A stretch of DNA of 64,000 nt from Struthidea cinerea (GCA_013397865.1 VZTI01005240.1:546843-610842); one strand, 5' to 3'; counted from the first letter of the stretch, positions 13,101 to 24,102 are shown. The notes: generated by a model not told the origin, from the sequence alone. Made by a program: numbers and translations.

Positions 13101-15198
13101 CTTTACATTTGGAACACAACTGATAACTTTAAGGACACACTAAAAGGCACACTGACTGTCTTGCTTTTCTCTACATACACTTTATCTCCAAGGCTAACAA
13201 AAGCACAAATCCAGGAAAACTGCTGGCTGCCATCTTCCTCCAGGTTTGGTTTAAAACCTTTTTACCCACCCAGTGAACACTTCTGAAGCATTTTAACAAA
13301 TCATTTTAGTTTGCTTAAATACTGCTCCTTCTAAGAGTTACCATGAGTGCTATTTATGAAAGTCCCTAAGCTTTTTGCATCTCTTTTCAATCTAAAAACA
13401 CCACTGATTTTACTAAACACTGCAATACTAATTTCTTCCAGGCTACTTGGATTTTCACACTAAGTTCAGAAGAATTTTGCAAACTCAACAAGTCCACATG
13501 AGCTCCCATCCCCCTTTCTGGCCTTGATTATTTCATTTGTCCAAAACATGACCCCATTTATCACACACAAGGATGACAGCTTGTTCACTGGACAGGCACT
13601 AAACATGAATATCATGTTTTAAAAATTAGCATAAACATGCAGAACAAGTTTTTTTTTAAAGTGACACCAGTGTAACACAGTGAAGAATCATAGATGCATG
13701 CGGCAAGACAAACACTGACATATACTAAATTATTCCTTAAAGGTGATGCTTGCCCATTTTCAGCCTACAAGTGCACAAAAGCTGAGCACACAATAATCCA
13801 AGTTACATACCACACCCTGCCTGGTGTATATGTATATTAAGCCTAAGCGGCAGCTGTGTCTTAGCCAAGAAAGAAACCGGGGAAAGCACAGCTGAGGATA
13901 CTCTACACAGGAAGGTGAAAACTAACTACACACCACTTCCATGATTGTTACCAGGAAACACTACATGATGGAAGTAGGAGAGGAATTCCCCCAGTCTGGC
14001 TGAAGAAATTTAAGATTTCCAAACATTCTCCAGCTATTGCCCCAAACATCTGTAGCTGCCTACTGGTAAGAATAAGCCAGGTGCAGATGAGGTATGGTCC
14101 AGGGCCAAGTGAAAAAGCTTGCAGAGCCAGCTCAGACTCGAGCCAGCCAGTTTATTAGCTGGGGTAGGACAGCAGAGGAAAACACCAGCTGTTCCCAGAA
14201 AGGTAAAGAGAGGCAAACAAAAAGCACAGCAATTTTCCTCAATCAAGACTTGACTGCAGGAGGGTGGGGAAAAGCACTGCTCAGTGCAGACCCCAGATCT
14301 TCCACTCCCAAAATTTCAGCACTTGCTGCTGTCCTTCCTAAAGCCGAGATGCTCGACTTGTGACACCTACACAGCTACCCGTACCAAGGAAGGAGTGGAG
14401 GAAGCCGAACACACACACGACTGCTCCTGAACGACCCTGCCTCTGTCTTAGCCGTTGAACAACCACTGCCTCAGAAAAGCTCTCTTCCGAAAAGGCACCC
14501 AAACCACAGCCCTAAAACGAGTCCTTGTGGGCCACACAATGGGTTTCATGTCCAAACTGCTTTCAAAAGGCTAGTGCCAACCAGGGAATCCCCGAAGAGC
14601 AGGAAGAGGAGGAGCAGCGGCAAAGCTCCCACTCCACTCACTCCTTTATCACGGGGAATCTCGGTGCTTTTCCTCATACCGAGGACCGAGTTCTCCTAGT
14701 TGGGAGACCTTTCCTTATTCCTCCCCGTCTAAGGAAGGCTGCGAGAGGTGGGGAAGGCTGTGGGGACCAGCCCCATCACACGCCCCTGACCTGAGGGGCT
14801 GCGGCCGCTCGGCTTCGCCCCGCGAGCGGCTCGGGGTCCCCCCTCCCCGCAGCCTCCGTGTGGAAAGAAAAGGGCGGGGGAGGTGGTGCTGGCACTGCCC
14901 CCCCTTCTCCCCTCACGCCATCTCCGACCTCTCCCCCTCACACACACACGCGCACCCCGCTTCGCTGCGACTCCCAACCGGCTCTCACCTCATCCACCGC
15001 CCGGCGGGGCAGGTGCAGCATCCCTAGGAGCAGCTTGAGCTTCACGGCCGAGGAGAGGCCGTGGAAACAGAGGCGGATGTTGTCGATGACCGAGGCCGTG
15101 AGCAGCGAGGCAATGCTCGGCGGCGCCCACAGCTCGTCCGTGGAGCCCAGTTTGTTGTGCAGCCACAGGCCGGTGTCGCTTTCCCGCATCGACGCCAT
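1075..15198 (-). CDS. NELFA: NELFA, negative elongation factor complex subunit A (exons 1-8, 3' end outside window)
   Basis: NELFA is a subunit of the NELF complex (A, B, C/D, E), which with DSIF holds RNA polymerase II in promoter-proximal pausing in the nucleus. Eight coding exons on the minus strand (15198-14989, 7869-7698, 6573-6412, 5521-5432, 3602-3472, 3301-3232, 2405-2317, 1186-1075) join in one frame for 345 codons plus one base, all with GT/AG boundaries. The product follows vertebrate NELFA essentially without gaps. It starts MASMRESDTG, carries the N-terminal region that contacts NELF-C in the family (about residues 1-188), the HDAg-like region, a basic KRRRK stretch near residue 274, and the start of the Ser/Pro-rich tail. 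Vertebrate NELFA is about 528 residues, so roughly the last 180, including the C-terminal tentacle end, lie before base 1. The start at 15198 has a strong context (AAG before, G after). No frameshift or stop was seen. Identity is very secure; each splice site was read by eye. Confidence 0.97.
2317..2405 (-). CDS. NELFA: NELFA coding exon 7
   Basis: Encodes TEVVEKQAKEETVVENATPD and YAAGLVSTQ and ends on a codon at a GTAAAAC donor; acceptor CAATAG. The block is nearly invariant among vertebrate NELFA proteins as I remember them. Confidence 0.95.
3232..3301 (-). CDS. NELFA: NELFA coding exon 6
   Basis: Seventy bases encoding LLDISELDMVGAGREAKRRR and KTL. The acceptor is TTTTTAG and the donor GTTGGT. 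Intron 5, between this exon and exon 5, is only 170 bases. Confidence 0.94.
3472..3602 (-). CDS. NELFA: NELFA coding exon 5
   Basis: Runs from TPLKGIPKQAPFRS through SGNRTPIPPSRTPLRKERG to VK and ends on a codon at a GTAGGTG donor. Acceptor CCTAAG. This is the Ser/Pro/Arg-rich linker after the NELF-C-binding region. Confidence 0.94.
5432..5521 (-). CDS. NELFA: NELFA coding exon 4
   Basis: Ninety bases, phase 1 to phase 1, covering STETAQQLKKTAGVPFHAKG and the following GLVKKIDTT. The acceptor is CTTTTAG. The donor is GTATGG, a weaker form, but it is the only choice that restores the DTTTPLKG join to exon 5. Confidence 0.93.
6412..6573 (-). CDS. NELFA: NELFA coding exon 3
   Basis: Residues 128-181 plus one base, containing LPLECQYLNKNALTTLAGPL and the basic KRKPKSATLRAELLQK segment. 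The acceptor is ATGCAG and the donor GTAAGTAG. Phase is 1 on both sides. Confidence 0.95.
7698..7869 (-). CDS. NELFA: NELFA coding exon 2
   Basis: Residues 71-127 plus one base (begins MKGALTEIIQL, ends GELREK). The acceptor is TTAG before ATGAAAGGG and the donor GTAAGCC. The 172-base length leaves phase 1, matching exon 3. Intron 1 upstream is about 7.1 kb, the longest in the visible part of the gene. Confidence 0.95.
7870..14988 (-). other. NELFA: NELFA intron 1
   Basis: A 7.1 kb first intron with ordinary GT-AG ends. I see no coding exon, structured RNA or clear retroposon in it. Short T and A runs are the only low-complexity sequence. The 3' part near 14,800 merges into the CpG island. 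Confidence 0.7.
14989..15198 (-). CDS. NELFA: NELFA coding exon 1
   Basis: Codes for residues 1-70, from MASMRESDTG to LHLPRRAVDE, and ends exactly on a codon at a GTGAG donor. It lies inside the CpG island. Vertebrate NELFA is nearly identical over this stretch. Confidence 0.96.
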
Positions 15199-15202
15199 CT
15201 TG
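15192..15202 (-). promoter_or_regulatory. NELFA: YY1-like motif overlapping the NELFA start codon
   Basis: The minus strand reads AAGATGGCGTC across the initiator ATG, one mismatch from the YY1 consensus and in the sense orientation of NELFA. The same bases also make a strong start context. Confidence 0.5.
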
Positions 15203-15312
15203 GGAGCGGGGCGAAAAAAGAGGGGATTTTCGACGGGCATTTTATGAAGGCACCTAAAGGGAGGAAGGGAGGGGGTGAGGACCCCTGCGGGTCGCCGTCT
15301 TGTTCGTAAGCC

Positions 15313-15477
15313 AAAATGGCGGCGCCCAATGAGGTTGCGCTTGGGAAGGCAGAGGCTCTGCCGTAACCTAAAATGGCGGCGCCCAGGAGGCGAAATGTAA
15401 TGAGACGCTTCTCATCTCTCAGCCAAATGCAAAATGGCGCCTGCCAGAGCTTTCCATCCGTATTGCAAGATGGCGCC
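15313..15477 (+). promoter_or_regulatory. Cluster of four YY1-like motifs (plus orientation)
   Basis: AAAATGGCGGC at 15313-15323 and again at 15370-15380, AAAATGGCGC at 15431-15440 and AAGATGGCGCC at 15467-15477. The YY1 consensus is AAGATGGCGGC, and in mammals it lies close to the start site, usually in the sense of transcription. All four point away from NELFA, which suggests a plus-strand start near here. Binding is inferred. Confidence 0.6.
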
Positions 15478-15960
15478 GCCTCACTGTAGAGAAGCTCCTC
15501 TGTTAGCCCCAACTCATTCTCCGTCACAGTCCGCCCTGACTCCTCCTGGGCAGGAATGGGAGGAGAACCGCGAGCGGGCCGCCGAGCCGCGGCGGGGCTG
15601 GGAGGCAGGGCTTCCGCCCCGAGGTGGGTGGGTCCCCTCGCCTCCCGGCGCAGCGCCTGGCGGAGCACCACGTCTCCTTTGCTCACAGCCCCCATGCCCC
15701 CTAGGGCGGGTCAGCCTTTCCCTCCGCGCCCCTCCTGCCCTGTCCGCGGCCGGCCCGTGTTCCCTCCCTGGCGCCAATGGCCCCTTAAAATGCTTTCGGC
15801 CACGGCCGCGCCTCCCTCGGGAGCTGCGCGCCCTGCCCGCCCAGGGCAGCTCGGGCGAGGGGGGAGCCTCGGGCGAGGCGCTGCCTCTGATAGGGGCCGA
15901 GTGTCTCCTCCATGATTTCCCCCGGAGGCTGGCGTGTTGCGTGCTGCAGCCATGTAGGAG

Positions 15961-16325
15961 GTTACCCCGGTGTGCGTAGCACAGGGAGCAGGCACTCAGA
16001 AACCCGCAGCGCATACATTTGTGTTCCCTAGCGATTCGGCTCATTGTTATTTAAATATGAAAAATTAATCAATTGCCCAAATCCCGGAAGATTCAGGGGG
16101 TTTTCAAGTGCAGCATAAACGGTTCATTTTATCGCGCCTCTGGTTGAAATTAAAGTGCAGGAGCTGTAGGGGTGCGGAGCAGATTCTGTTGGTCTCTTTC
16201 TCCTAAGTTTTTGAATGAAAACGTTTTCTTTACAACATTCGGCTTTTAAAAGGCATTGTTTACAACCTGATTTTTCTGTGAGAACAGAGCAATTGTTGCC
16301 CAGGTGCTTTATATTTCCTCAATAT
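15961..16325. other. Intergenic, nothing recognised
   Basis: The transition from the CpG island to AT-rich sequence. No feature seen. Confidence 0.5.
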
Positions 16326-16555
16326 GGAATCACAGAATCCTTTTGGCTGGAAAAGACCTCCTGGATCATCGAGTCCAGACGTCGACTCAGCACTGCGAAG
16401 GCCACCACTAAACCATGTCACCAAAAGCCACATCTCCACGTCTTTTGAACACTTCCAGGAATGGTGATTCCACCACTTCCCTGAGCAGCCTGTTCCAGGG
16501 AAACCTTTTCAGTGAAAATATTTCTCTTCATATCAAATCCAAATACAGCATCGTG
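16326..16555 (-). mobile_element. CR1 retroposon fragment (3' part)
   Basis: Reads GGAATCACAGAATCC, then a ...GACCTCCTGGATCATCGAG-like stretch and CCTGTTCCAGG. These are hallmarks of the antisense 3' end of avian CR1 elements. Cut off after about 230 bases. Subfamily not assigned; boundaries approximate. Confidence 0.8.
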
Positions 16556-18300
16556 GAGTTTTATATTGTATTCTTATTCTGACTTTTACTGATATCAAAG
16601 ATGCTGAGTGTCTGCAGCTCTTGGGTGCTATGACTTCTGTCAGTGTGGAAGTATTTTGAAGCGAAGAGTTTCTATGTGAATAAATTATATATTAGTATAT
16701 TGTGAATTGTTTTCCATACCTAATCACGCGTTTTGTTGGTACCATCAAACAATGTATACTCAAATCTGATTTAAGACAGATCTTTTGTATTCAGTGAGCA
16801 AAATCAAAGTTGAGGCAGTTTGTGTAGCACATAAATATCCAGAATTTCAGTTGACTTCTATCTAGGTATGTGAGTTCAGTATGTAGCTGGGGGGGAATTA
16901 TTTATCCACTAATAACTATTTATCTGTTGGTTTGTACAGAAAAAAAAATTGTAACTAAGAGACTGAGTTAAATGATTAAATTGGAAACAGAATAGGAAAT
17001 TAATGAAAGCAAAAGGTTTAAAAACAGCTGCAAAGTCATACAATCAACATGTAATTGTCACTAGTAACCTTTGCCCTCTGTTAATTATACCCAGCTACTA
17101 CAGGTAGGCACCTGTACTGGTAGGTCTTTGGTACATGCTTATCTATAGGGTAAAATCCATGAGATAATGTAAAAAAATCTAATAAAGCAAGGAAAACTAG
17201 TGATGTTCTCACCTTCTAGCTGTGCAGAAAAGTAATCGACTCCTTTTAAAGTTGTGTTGAGGGACGTAAATCAGAGAACATGTTTGCACAGCTGGTTGTC
17301 TTCAGGCAGTAGCTGTAAGAGAGTTAACCTGGTTCTGTGAGATGGCACAAACTCCACCAGCTCAGGTGGGTGGACTGGCTGTCCTTTGAAAGGGTAGCTC
17401 AGTTTCAGTAAAGTTAGTGTGGGATTAGGTGCTGGCTTTCTCAGGAGAGCCTAACTGCAGGCCGATGGAAGCTGGGGAAGGGTTATCACACACATTCTGT
17501 TCCTGTGCTTTCCTCGAGGCATCTATTTTTGGACACTGTCAAGGTTAAAGCACTGAGCTGCATGGCCATCTTGTCTGAGCTGCTGTGATCACTTCTGTGC
17601 TTTTATCTGAAGTGTGGCTTGAGAAGGGAGCCTATTCTATGACATGTATCTGGAATGTAAGGATTTGCATAGTCCGTTTGGCTCCAGCCCTGTCACCTGC
17701 AAATGTGTCCCTCTCAGCTCTTAAGAGGCATCAGACACTCTGGAGATTAAGACAAAGTGCCAGCCAGCTGTAAGAGCTGTTGTCCTGCCAGCTACTTGTA
17801 CCTTAAATTTCTGTTGGAATAGAATAAAGTGCTTTTTTATTATTACTTTTTTTAACCTAAATTTTGTTTAGCTTGAGTAGTGATTTTCATAGTAATATGG
17901 CAAGTATAAAAGTGCTCATTCCTCAGGGATTTCTGGACCTGGAAAGGACATACTTGATTTCTCTGGAATGCTTTATATCCCTCAAGATGTTGCATTGCAC
18001 AGATAATTGTCTGCAGATGTTTTCTCCTCTAAGTTACAGGTCCCTATTTCAGAGATGGTGATGTTGGATATGAAATTGTTGAGAAGAGTTGGAGTGTGCT
18101 ACAAAATTGACGGAGGGAGACACCCTGGATTCACTCATCCAGTCATGACAGTATTCAAATAAAAGCCGAACATAGGCAAGGGTTCATTTCTTTGAATCCG
18201 CTTTATGATTGTTTCAAGAAAGGTGCAACTTTGTTTCACACTAAAACCAGTGCTCCATGAATTTCCCAACCTGCAGTTTTATCTTGTTACCTATTGAAAG

Positions 18301-18346
<46 letters not shown>

Positions 18347-20600
18347 GTATATTCATATCTGCTGGGGTGCATGAGTCCTGCACTGTGTTACCTGTCAGAT
18401 TCAGGGTAATTGTGTGTACTCAGCAGGATGTTCCGGGGTAGAGCCGGGAGTTATCCTGGTTCAAGGGGACGTGGCACAGCATTTGGTACACTCATAGGCA
18501 GAGGTTTCACTTTGGTGTTGGCATTGACCTCTCTGTGAACAAGAAGCTGCTTTACTGATTTTAAGGAAGCACTGAGGCATGTGCAATAAACACAACGTTG
18601 GCATGAGCAGTTCCCACTGGCCTCTCATCCTGCAATGGCAAGTATGGCAGTGTCTGAGCCAGCAAGGCTTTAGGCTGTGATTCATGCCATGCTGACAAGG
18701 GCCCGCCCAGGAAGGCAGACAAAGCAGATGATTGTGTATTATCATATAATTAACCCTCCTGCTCCCCCAACATTGCCATCAGGACTGAATAACAGCTTTT
18801 CTGTGAACTTCCATGTTTGTGTCTTGAGTTCTAAATGCCACATCTTTTCAATATGCTTTTAAAGTGCAGTTTCGTAGGTTTTCAAAGCAGAATAAGAGGA
18901 TAAATTTTATCCTTTGATATCAGGCTGGCATGTAAGTTTACTGTGGGGTTAAGCGTTCAGAGCTCTCAAGGGCACTAATGGAGTAACTGGTAGTAGTACA
19001 AGTCTAATATCCTTTGTGGTAACTGACAACAGAGATTTGTCAGTGGGTCTAACGAACACAGTTAATTGTCATTAAGCAGTAGTTGATTTTATAAAATGGT
19101 ATTTAATGTCAGTTTTAATACCTGTAAATACATTATATATTTTTATAGTAATTCAGTTTGTAAAATGCTGCTTATTGTGGGTTAATGCAATTGTGTGGGT
19201 GCATCATTTTGTGTGGGAGTTTTATTTGACCCATTTTAAAACTTTGCTGTAGCAATGTGACCTAAAAGGAAACACTGGCTGAGAATTTACTCGAATAAAA
19301 CCAGATTATGTGACTTCCCCAAGTCAAAGGCAAAGCTTCCTCGTGGGAACCTCCTATGTCAGCTGTGACACAGCCAGCTCCCTTTCCTGGCAGGCAAAGC
19401 CTCTGGTGGAAGTAAAGATAAATAAAGACAAAAGCTATGAAAAATGTCCTGGTACATCTTGTCCTGTGAATTAGCATGGCATTATGGGCAGTAATTGTTT
19501 CAATGGTGCTCCATCCAGCTGCCTGCATCCAGGATTATGCTTACATTGCTGTCATGCCCTCTTGCAACTTCAGCCACTGTGATTATTTTCCCTACCAAAT
19601 AAACTTCAAAATGATGTAGTGACTTCAGACCTAAGATGAAAAAGGCCCATGAAGAGGGAGAGGCAGAACTGAAGACAATAATTTCCCTTCTATCTTGTTC
19701 TAGAGCAGCTTCACTTGATACACTCCCACTCTGGGCTCTCATGTCTTGTAGTGGCTGATGGGGCCTGAACATTGAAGATCAGCAGTGATGAAATAATTTC
19801 CTTGAAGTGTCTGTAGAGCAGCACATCTACCTTAGAGATCCCGTCCTTGAGGAAACACCCATCTGTTTGGAAACAGATCTGTTTGGTTGCCTCTGCCACC
19901 TCTTCCACTGTCTTTCTTTTACTCTTGATTTTAGTAAGACTTGTAATGTATTAATATAACAAAAGGAGGAACTAAAATTGTTATTTTAAACATGAAACTA
20001 TGAATGCAGAGCTCAATTACCCTCTCAATTACTTTTAATAAATAAGAACACCATCATTATGAGCAATACAAATACCATTAATCAGACCTAACAATGTGCA
20101 AAACTGAAAACCATTAGAGGTTTTGAAAAACCACTAGGACTTAAAACACAAAGTATTGCACACAAATAAATTTGTTGTTTCAAAGTTATGTATTTGCCCA
20201 TGCACTGTGTTTCAGATTGTCTGTGCTTATGATGATATGGCCAAATGGCAGAAAGGCCTTGCTTTGGATCATCTGTTACTTGACATCTTGTGGAATACAC
20301 TGTATAAAACATCCTATTGTTATTTTGCTGGAGGCGTAATGCTTCCAGGAGCTGTCACAATGAAATTGTGCTGTGAAATGAGGGGTATTAAAGGTTGTGA
20401 CATCAGAGCACGTTGAGACAATGCTGTGATCTCCAACAAGGAAATCACCAAGTTTTCAAGGAAGAATGCTTCCCTCTTCATTATGCCCTGGGACTTTGTT
20501 TGCGAGCACCCATAAGTTTCTTTCCTTTTCTCTCCCCCTCTTTATTATGTTTCAGAAACTGTTCTTTATCTTCTTTCATTTTTTATCACTCTTCATGTAT
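16556..20600. other. Intergenic, no gene recognised
   Basis: AT-rich sequence containing one GATA microsatellite (listed separately). Open frames are short and have no family resemblance. Confidence 0.5.
18299..18345 (+). repeat. GATA/TAGA tetranucleotide microsatellite
   Basis: About eleven uninterrupted copies of a four-base GATA unit. Likely length-polymorphic. Confidence 0.97.
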
Positions 20601-20604
20601 GTAG

Positions 20605-21420
20605 AATTGAGGAATGTAGGACTGGATGAGATGTCCTATATGACCACTTGCTGTCATGTGCCACATCATTACATCAGTCTTTTTATAAGCTATTAAACTC
20701 CATGTTGCAACTGGCTTGATTGTTTTATCCTGCTGCTGAAGGCAGAAGAGTGTTCCAGAAACTCACTGCTCTGGCAAGGATTGCTACCTTCTAATTTCCC
20801 AGCTAGACTACGCCCATTTATATGGAAAGCTTCTCCTCTTCTTTTTATGCAAACCGGATGAACTTTGAGTTAAAGTAAAATTTTTCAGCCTCTGTAACTT
20901 TTTTTTGCTCCTCATTTCTCTGTTTTAATGACTGTGGGGTAATACTTTCCTTGCCACACCTCTCAATGGAGTCCAGGCTGCAGTTTGCATTATTTGCAGT
21001 GAGAATGCACTGTTGGCCTAAATGGGCTTGTGCTCAGCCCTACACCACTGTGATTCCTTGGTCCTTCTCCTGGGCTAATGCTCAGCCAGTTTCCCACCTG
21101 TCCTCCTGCCTGGGGTTTTCCATCGAGCCTGAGGTGTCTGTTAGCCTAATCCTCAAATTTATCAAGATCTCTCTGGATTAAGTTCTGCCAGTCCTTGTGC
21201 CAGTCCTCATGTCAGCACTCCTTAACCTGGCATCCGTAAATTTGCTCAGGGTGCATTCTGTGTCACCATCTGACACACACTGTGTTCTCCACTGGCTGCA
21301 TGTCAGCCATTCCTTGAGCCTGGCCATCCAGTCAGTTTTCAAACCATCTGACAGACTGGCAGCCCAGCCCTTGTTTTCTCAAAAAAGACCACTTTCTGTG
21401 TCACTGTATAAATTAAAGTA
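20605..21420 (-). mobile_element. Ancient CR1/L3-like LINE remnant
   Basis: Highly diverged, but the order of phrases follows CR1/L3 elements read antisense: GTAGGACTGGATGAGATG, then TGTTCCAGAAACTCACTGCT and CTTCTAATTTCCCAGC, and later a region like the RT-proximal part (TTTATCAAGATCTCTCTGGA, AAATTTGCTCAGGGTGCA). Far older than the CR1 copies near 32.6 and 60.8 kb. Edges uncertain. Confidence 0.6.
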
Positions 21421-21427
21421 GAAGAGA

Positions 21428-21429
<2 letters not shown>

Positions 21430-21493
<64 letters not shown>
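21430..21493 (+). repeat. 64-base uninterrupted T tract
   Basis: A pure T homopolymer immediately after the ancient CR1 remnant. It could be a poly(A) tail on the minus strand, but the adjacent minus-strand sequence shows no polyadenylation signal and no recognisable gene. Its length may be inexact because homopolymers are hard to sequence. Confidence 0.95.
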
Positions 21494-21494
<1 letters not shown>

Positions 21495-21989
21495 TGCTTA
21501 GATCCCACACTAAACACTTGAAAAGAGTTTAAAAGCCCAGGGGGCACAGAAAGGACACACTAAAATGTCTGGATAGGAATTACAGTATCTAAGTGTTACC
21601 AGACAGTATTGTGTTACATGTGCCCTTTTCCACTGTTTGAGATACTCCCTGTGTGATACAGCTGGATGTTCCAGGCGTGATTTAGGAGATGTAGGTATCT
21701 GGGCCTGAAACTCCATATTTATGAGTCAGTGGAGAACTTGGATTTCACAGCCCATCTCTGCCTGCTCTGAATCCTGATCAGTATCAACAGTGGTAGCAAA
21801 ACGAGATAGAAATACTCAAAGATAGAAGTTGATAACTCTCACAGACAAAATTTCCTGCTTTTAATGGTAGCTCCTGACCCAGTGAGCCTTCCAGAGTTAC
21901 TGCTGATGTATTTCTTACTCTTATAATTAAAAAAGAGATTCCTTATGTCAGTATTTCCTTAAGTTCCCAGCATAAAGTCAAAGAATCCA

Positions 21990-22027
21990 CATCCACACAC
22001 ACACCCCCCCACACACACACCCACAGA
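21990..22027 (+). repeat. Imperfect CA microsatellite with C run
   Basis: Two CA blocks split by an eight-C run. Confidence 0.85.
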
Positions 22028-22286
22028 GAAAAAAAAATTGATGCAAATCATTAATAAAAAAATTATAAAAATTCCCCCAGCTCTCCAGCTTGTCTGAATA
22101 AACCATAAATACCAGTTAGTGCCTGACAGTTAAGATCTCTGGTGTTAGTTCAGATTCTGCTATGAGAAGTGGAGTCTTTTTTGAAAAACACAGATTACAG
22201 TAGGAAAAAAATGCAGACACCTCCAAATACCATGACAAGATAAACATATCTGAGGAGTCTGGCTGAAATCAAAACATCTCTCATAG

Positions 22287-22326
22287 TTTAAGGGATACGA
22301 TGAACTTGAATTTATAATCCCTTAAA
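22287..22326. repeat. Inverted repeat, 10-bp perfect stem
   Basis: TTTAAGGGAT at 22287-22296 pairs with ATCCCTTAAA at 22317-22326 around a 20-base loop. No target-site duplication or longer terminal repeat seen. Confidence 0.6.
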
Positions 22327-24102
22327 GATAAAATGAACCAAAAGCCTTTCAAGGTTTTTTATGCCAGTGAATTCTCTGCACCTATTTTTGTTTTTGAAAT
22401 AACACTTCAAAATTTTTTATTTTTGCTCTTTTCATTGCTATGAGAAAAATCCAAATAAGCAGGGGAAGATTACTAGCTGACTACGCAATTTTAGAGCTAT
22501 GTGGAGAACAATGTAAATTATTATAAATCTTCTAATCTTTTTTTCACTTGTAAGTTATCTTAAGCTTTATTAGCTTTATTGTACAAGTGTTTCTTGCAAA
22601 TGCTTTAGTTTTAAAGTAATACTTCTGTAATCTATGAGAAAGGTTAGGCTTGTACCAAAACATAATTATATTTTATCAGATATAATTGGAAAAAGAAATA
22701 CTTTCAGGCTTACAGTCCTTGTATTTGGTCTGGTTTCATCTAATAAAACATATTACCTCTCCTTCCAAACTTCCTTTTCCAGCACAGATTTTTTCAGCAT
22801 GGCTGGATTTCCTCCAGAACTGTAATAATAAGTTACAAAGTTGCAGCTCTTGCAGGCAGACTTAGAATATTTGTTTGTGAATTATTGAGATATTGCTACT
22901 CTCAGAACAAACTGGTACTGCATATCCATTATAGACCCAGTAAATTAACTCACATTAGTATGATGTGCTGAGAATTTTTTTTTCTTTTTAAAGGAGTTAT
23001 TATTATGACTTCAGAAAGACCTTTGTTGTATTCTAGTAACTGAGGTGATGTCCTGATGAACACATTTACAGGCAGCTTCAGAAAGCATAAAGTTGGTTTA
23101 CATGTACTATTGGTATCTGTCGGTGTGGTTCTTCTTGCCGGTGGATTGTATTAACTCAATCCCTGCTAAAAAGGATTCACACCATTTTATGAGATTTGTA
23201 CATGTGTTACCTGTCTCAAAAAATCAGTCTTAATGCACTTTTAATCTACAAGGTTTTCTCTTATGTTCTTAATGCTTTGTTTTACATAATGTATTTTTAA
23301 ATTTCACACAAAAATCATATAAAAGTTTTAAAAGCTTGTAAGGCTGCAAAGTCAAGCATTCTGCAGTTAGAAGATGCCAGGAATTGTGCTGTCTGCAAAA
23401 TTTTGATTTGCCTTCTGTTGTATTTGATTGCAAGGTAGTCATTAATGACAAGAGCTCATTAGCGGACAGAAAGGACAGTAGTCACTTAATGAGCCACTCT
23501 TCAATATTTTGTTCTCTTTTTGGTGCTTGATGTGGGGCTCCATGCCTTACTACTTACTGTTCAAATCCTGTTCTGAAGGCAGAGTTACCAGTTTTATTAT
23601 TCATTTTTTCAGTGATATACAACAGGGTAGGAGCTGAGAGTTTCACAAACAGAATTCAGTGTATTTTGATAACATCCCCATAAATTAAGGAGAAAATAGC
23701 ATTACAGCTAATTACATTACATTGCAGCTACATTTTTAGCCATAAAAGCACAAGATTAGAATTTAGGCTTTCAGCAAAACCCTGTACCCAGTTCATGGCT
23801 GGCCATGAAAAATGGGTTTTTAAGTGGCTAATTTAGTAGTCTGTGAGAAGGACAAAAATAGAATCCAGTCCTTCTGAGCCGCATACAAATGCCTTAGCCT
23901 GGAACCACTTTTTTCCTCCTGCAGTCATTGTGTTCACTGTCTGCAACAAACGAGCCAGGATTCTCTGGACAAGATCTGATTCATCACAAAATCCTGACTC
24001 ATCTCCATACCATGGTCCATTCTGTTCACTGAGTTGCTGTACACAGCTCTATGCCAACAAGCTAGATATGCTTCCCTAAAAATGATGGAAAAGTGGTGTA
24101 GG

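Larger units (their letters stand above)
14790..15960. promoter_or_regulatory. CpG island, NELFA promoter and possible divergent promoter
   Basis: The only long CpG-dense block in the window. It covers NELFA exon 1 and extends about 750 bases upstream of its start codon. It has CCAAT in the plus orientation near 15,326 and 15,776, many GC-box-like runs, and four ATGGCG(G/C)C motifs on the plus strand. No TATA box is obvious, as expected for a constitutively expressed gene. Long open frames here on both strands are a by-product of high GC and are not called as genes. Confidence 0.85.

Noticed and set aside
15042..15695. 217-codon minus-strand open frame, and overlapping plus-strand frames, in the CpG island
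   Set aside because: It overlaps NELFA exon 1 in a different frame. Long stop-free runs are expected at this GC content, and the Arg/Pro/Ala-rich translation has no family resemblance.
15434..15979. 181-codon plus-strand open frame beginning at a YY1-like ATGGCG
   Set aside because: It starts in a regulatory motif and is Pro/Arg/Gly-rich with no domain. It is more likely untranslated divergent transcript or no transcript at all.
21494..21716. Processed pseudogene whose poly(A) tail is the T tract
   Set aside because: The minus-strand sequence before the tract has no polyadenylation signal near it and no protein I recognise. Kept only as a question under the T-tract finding.
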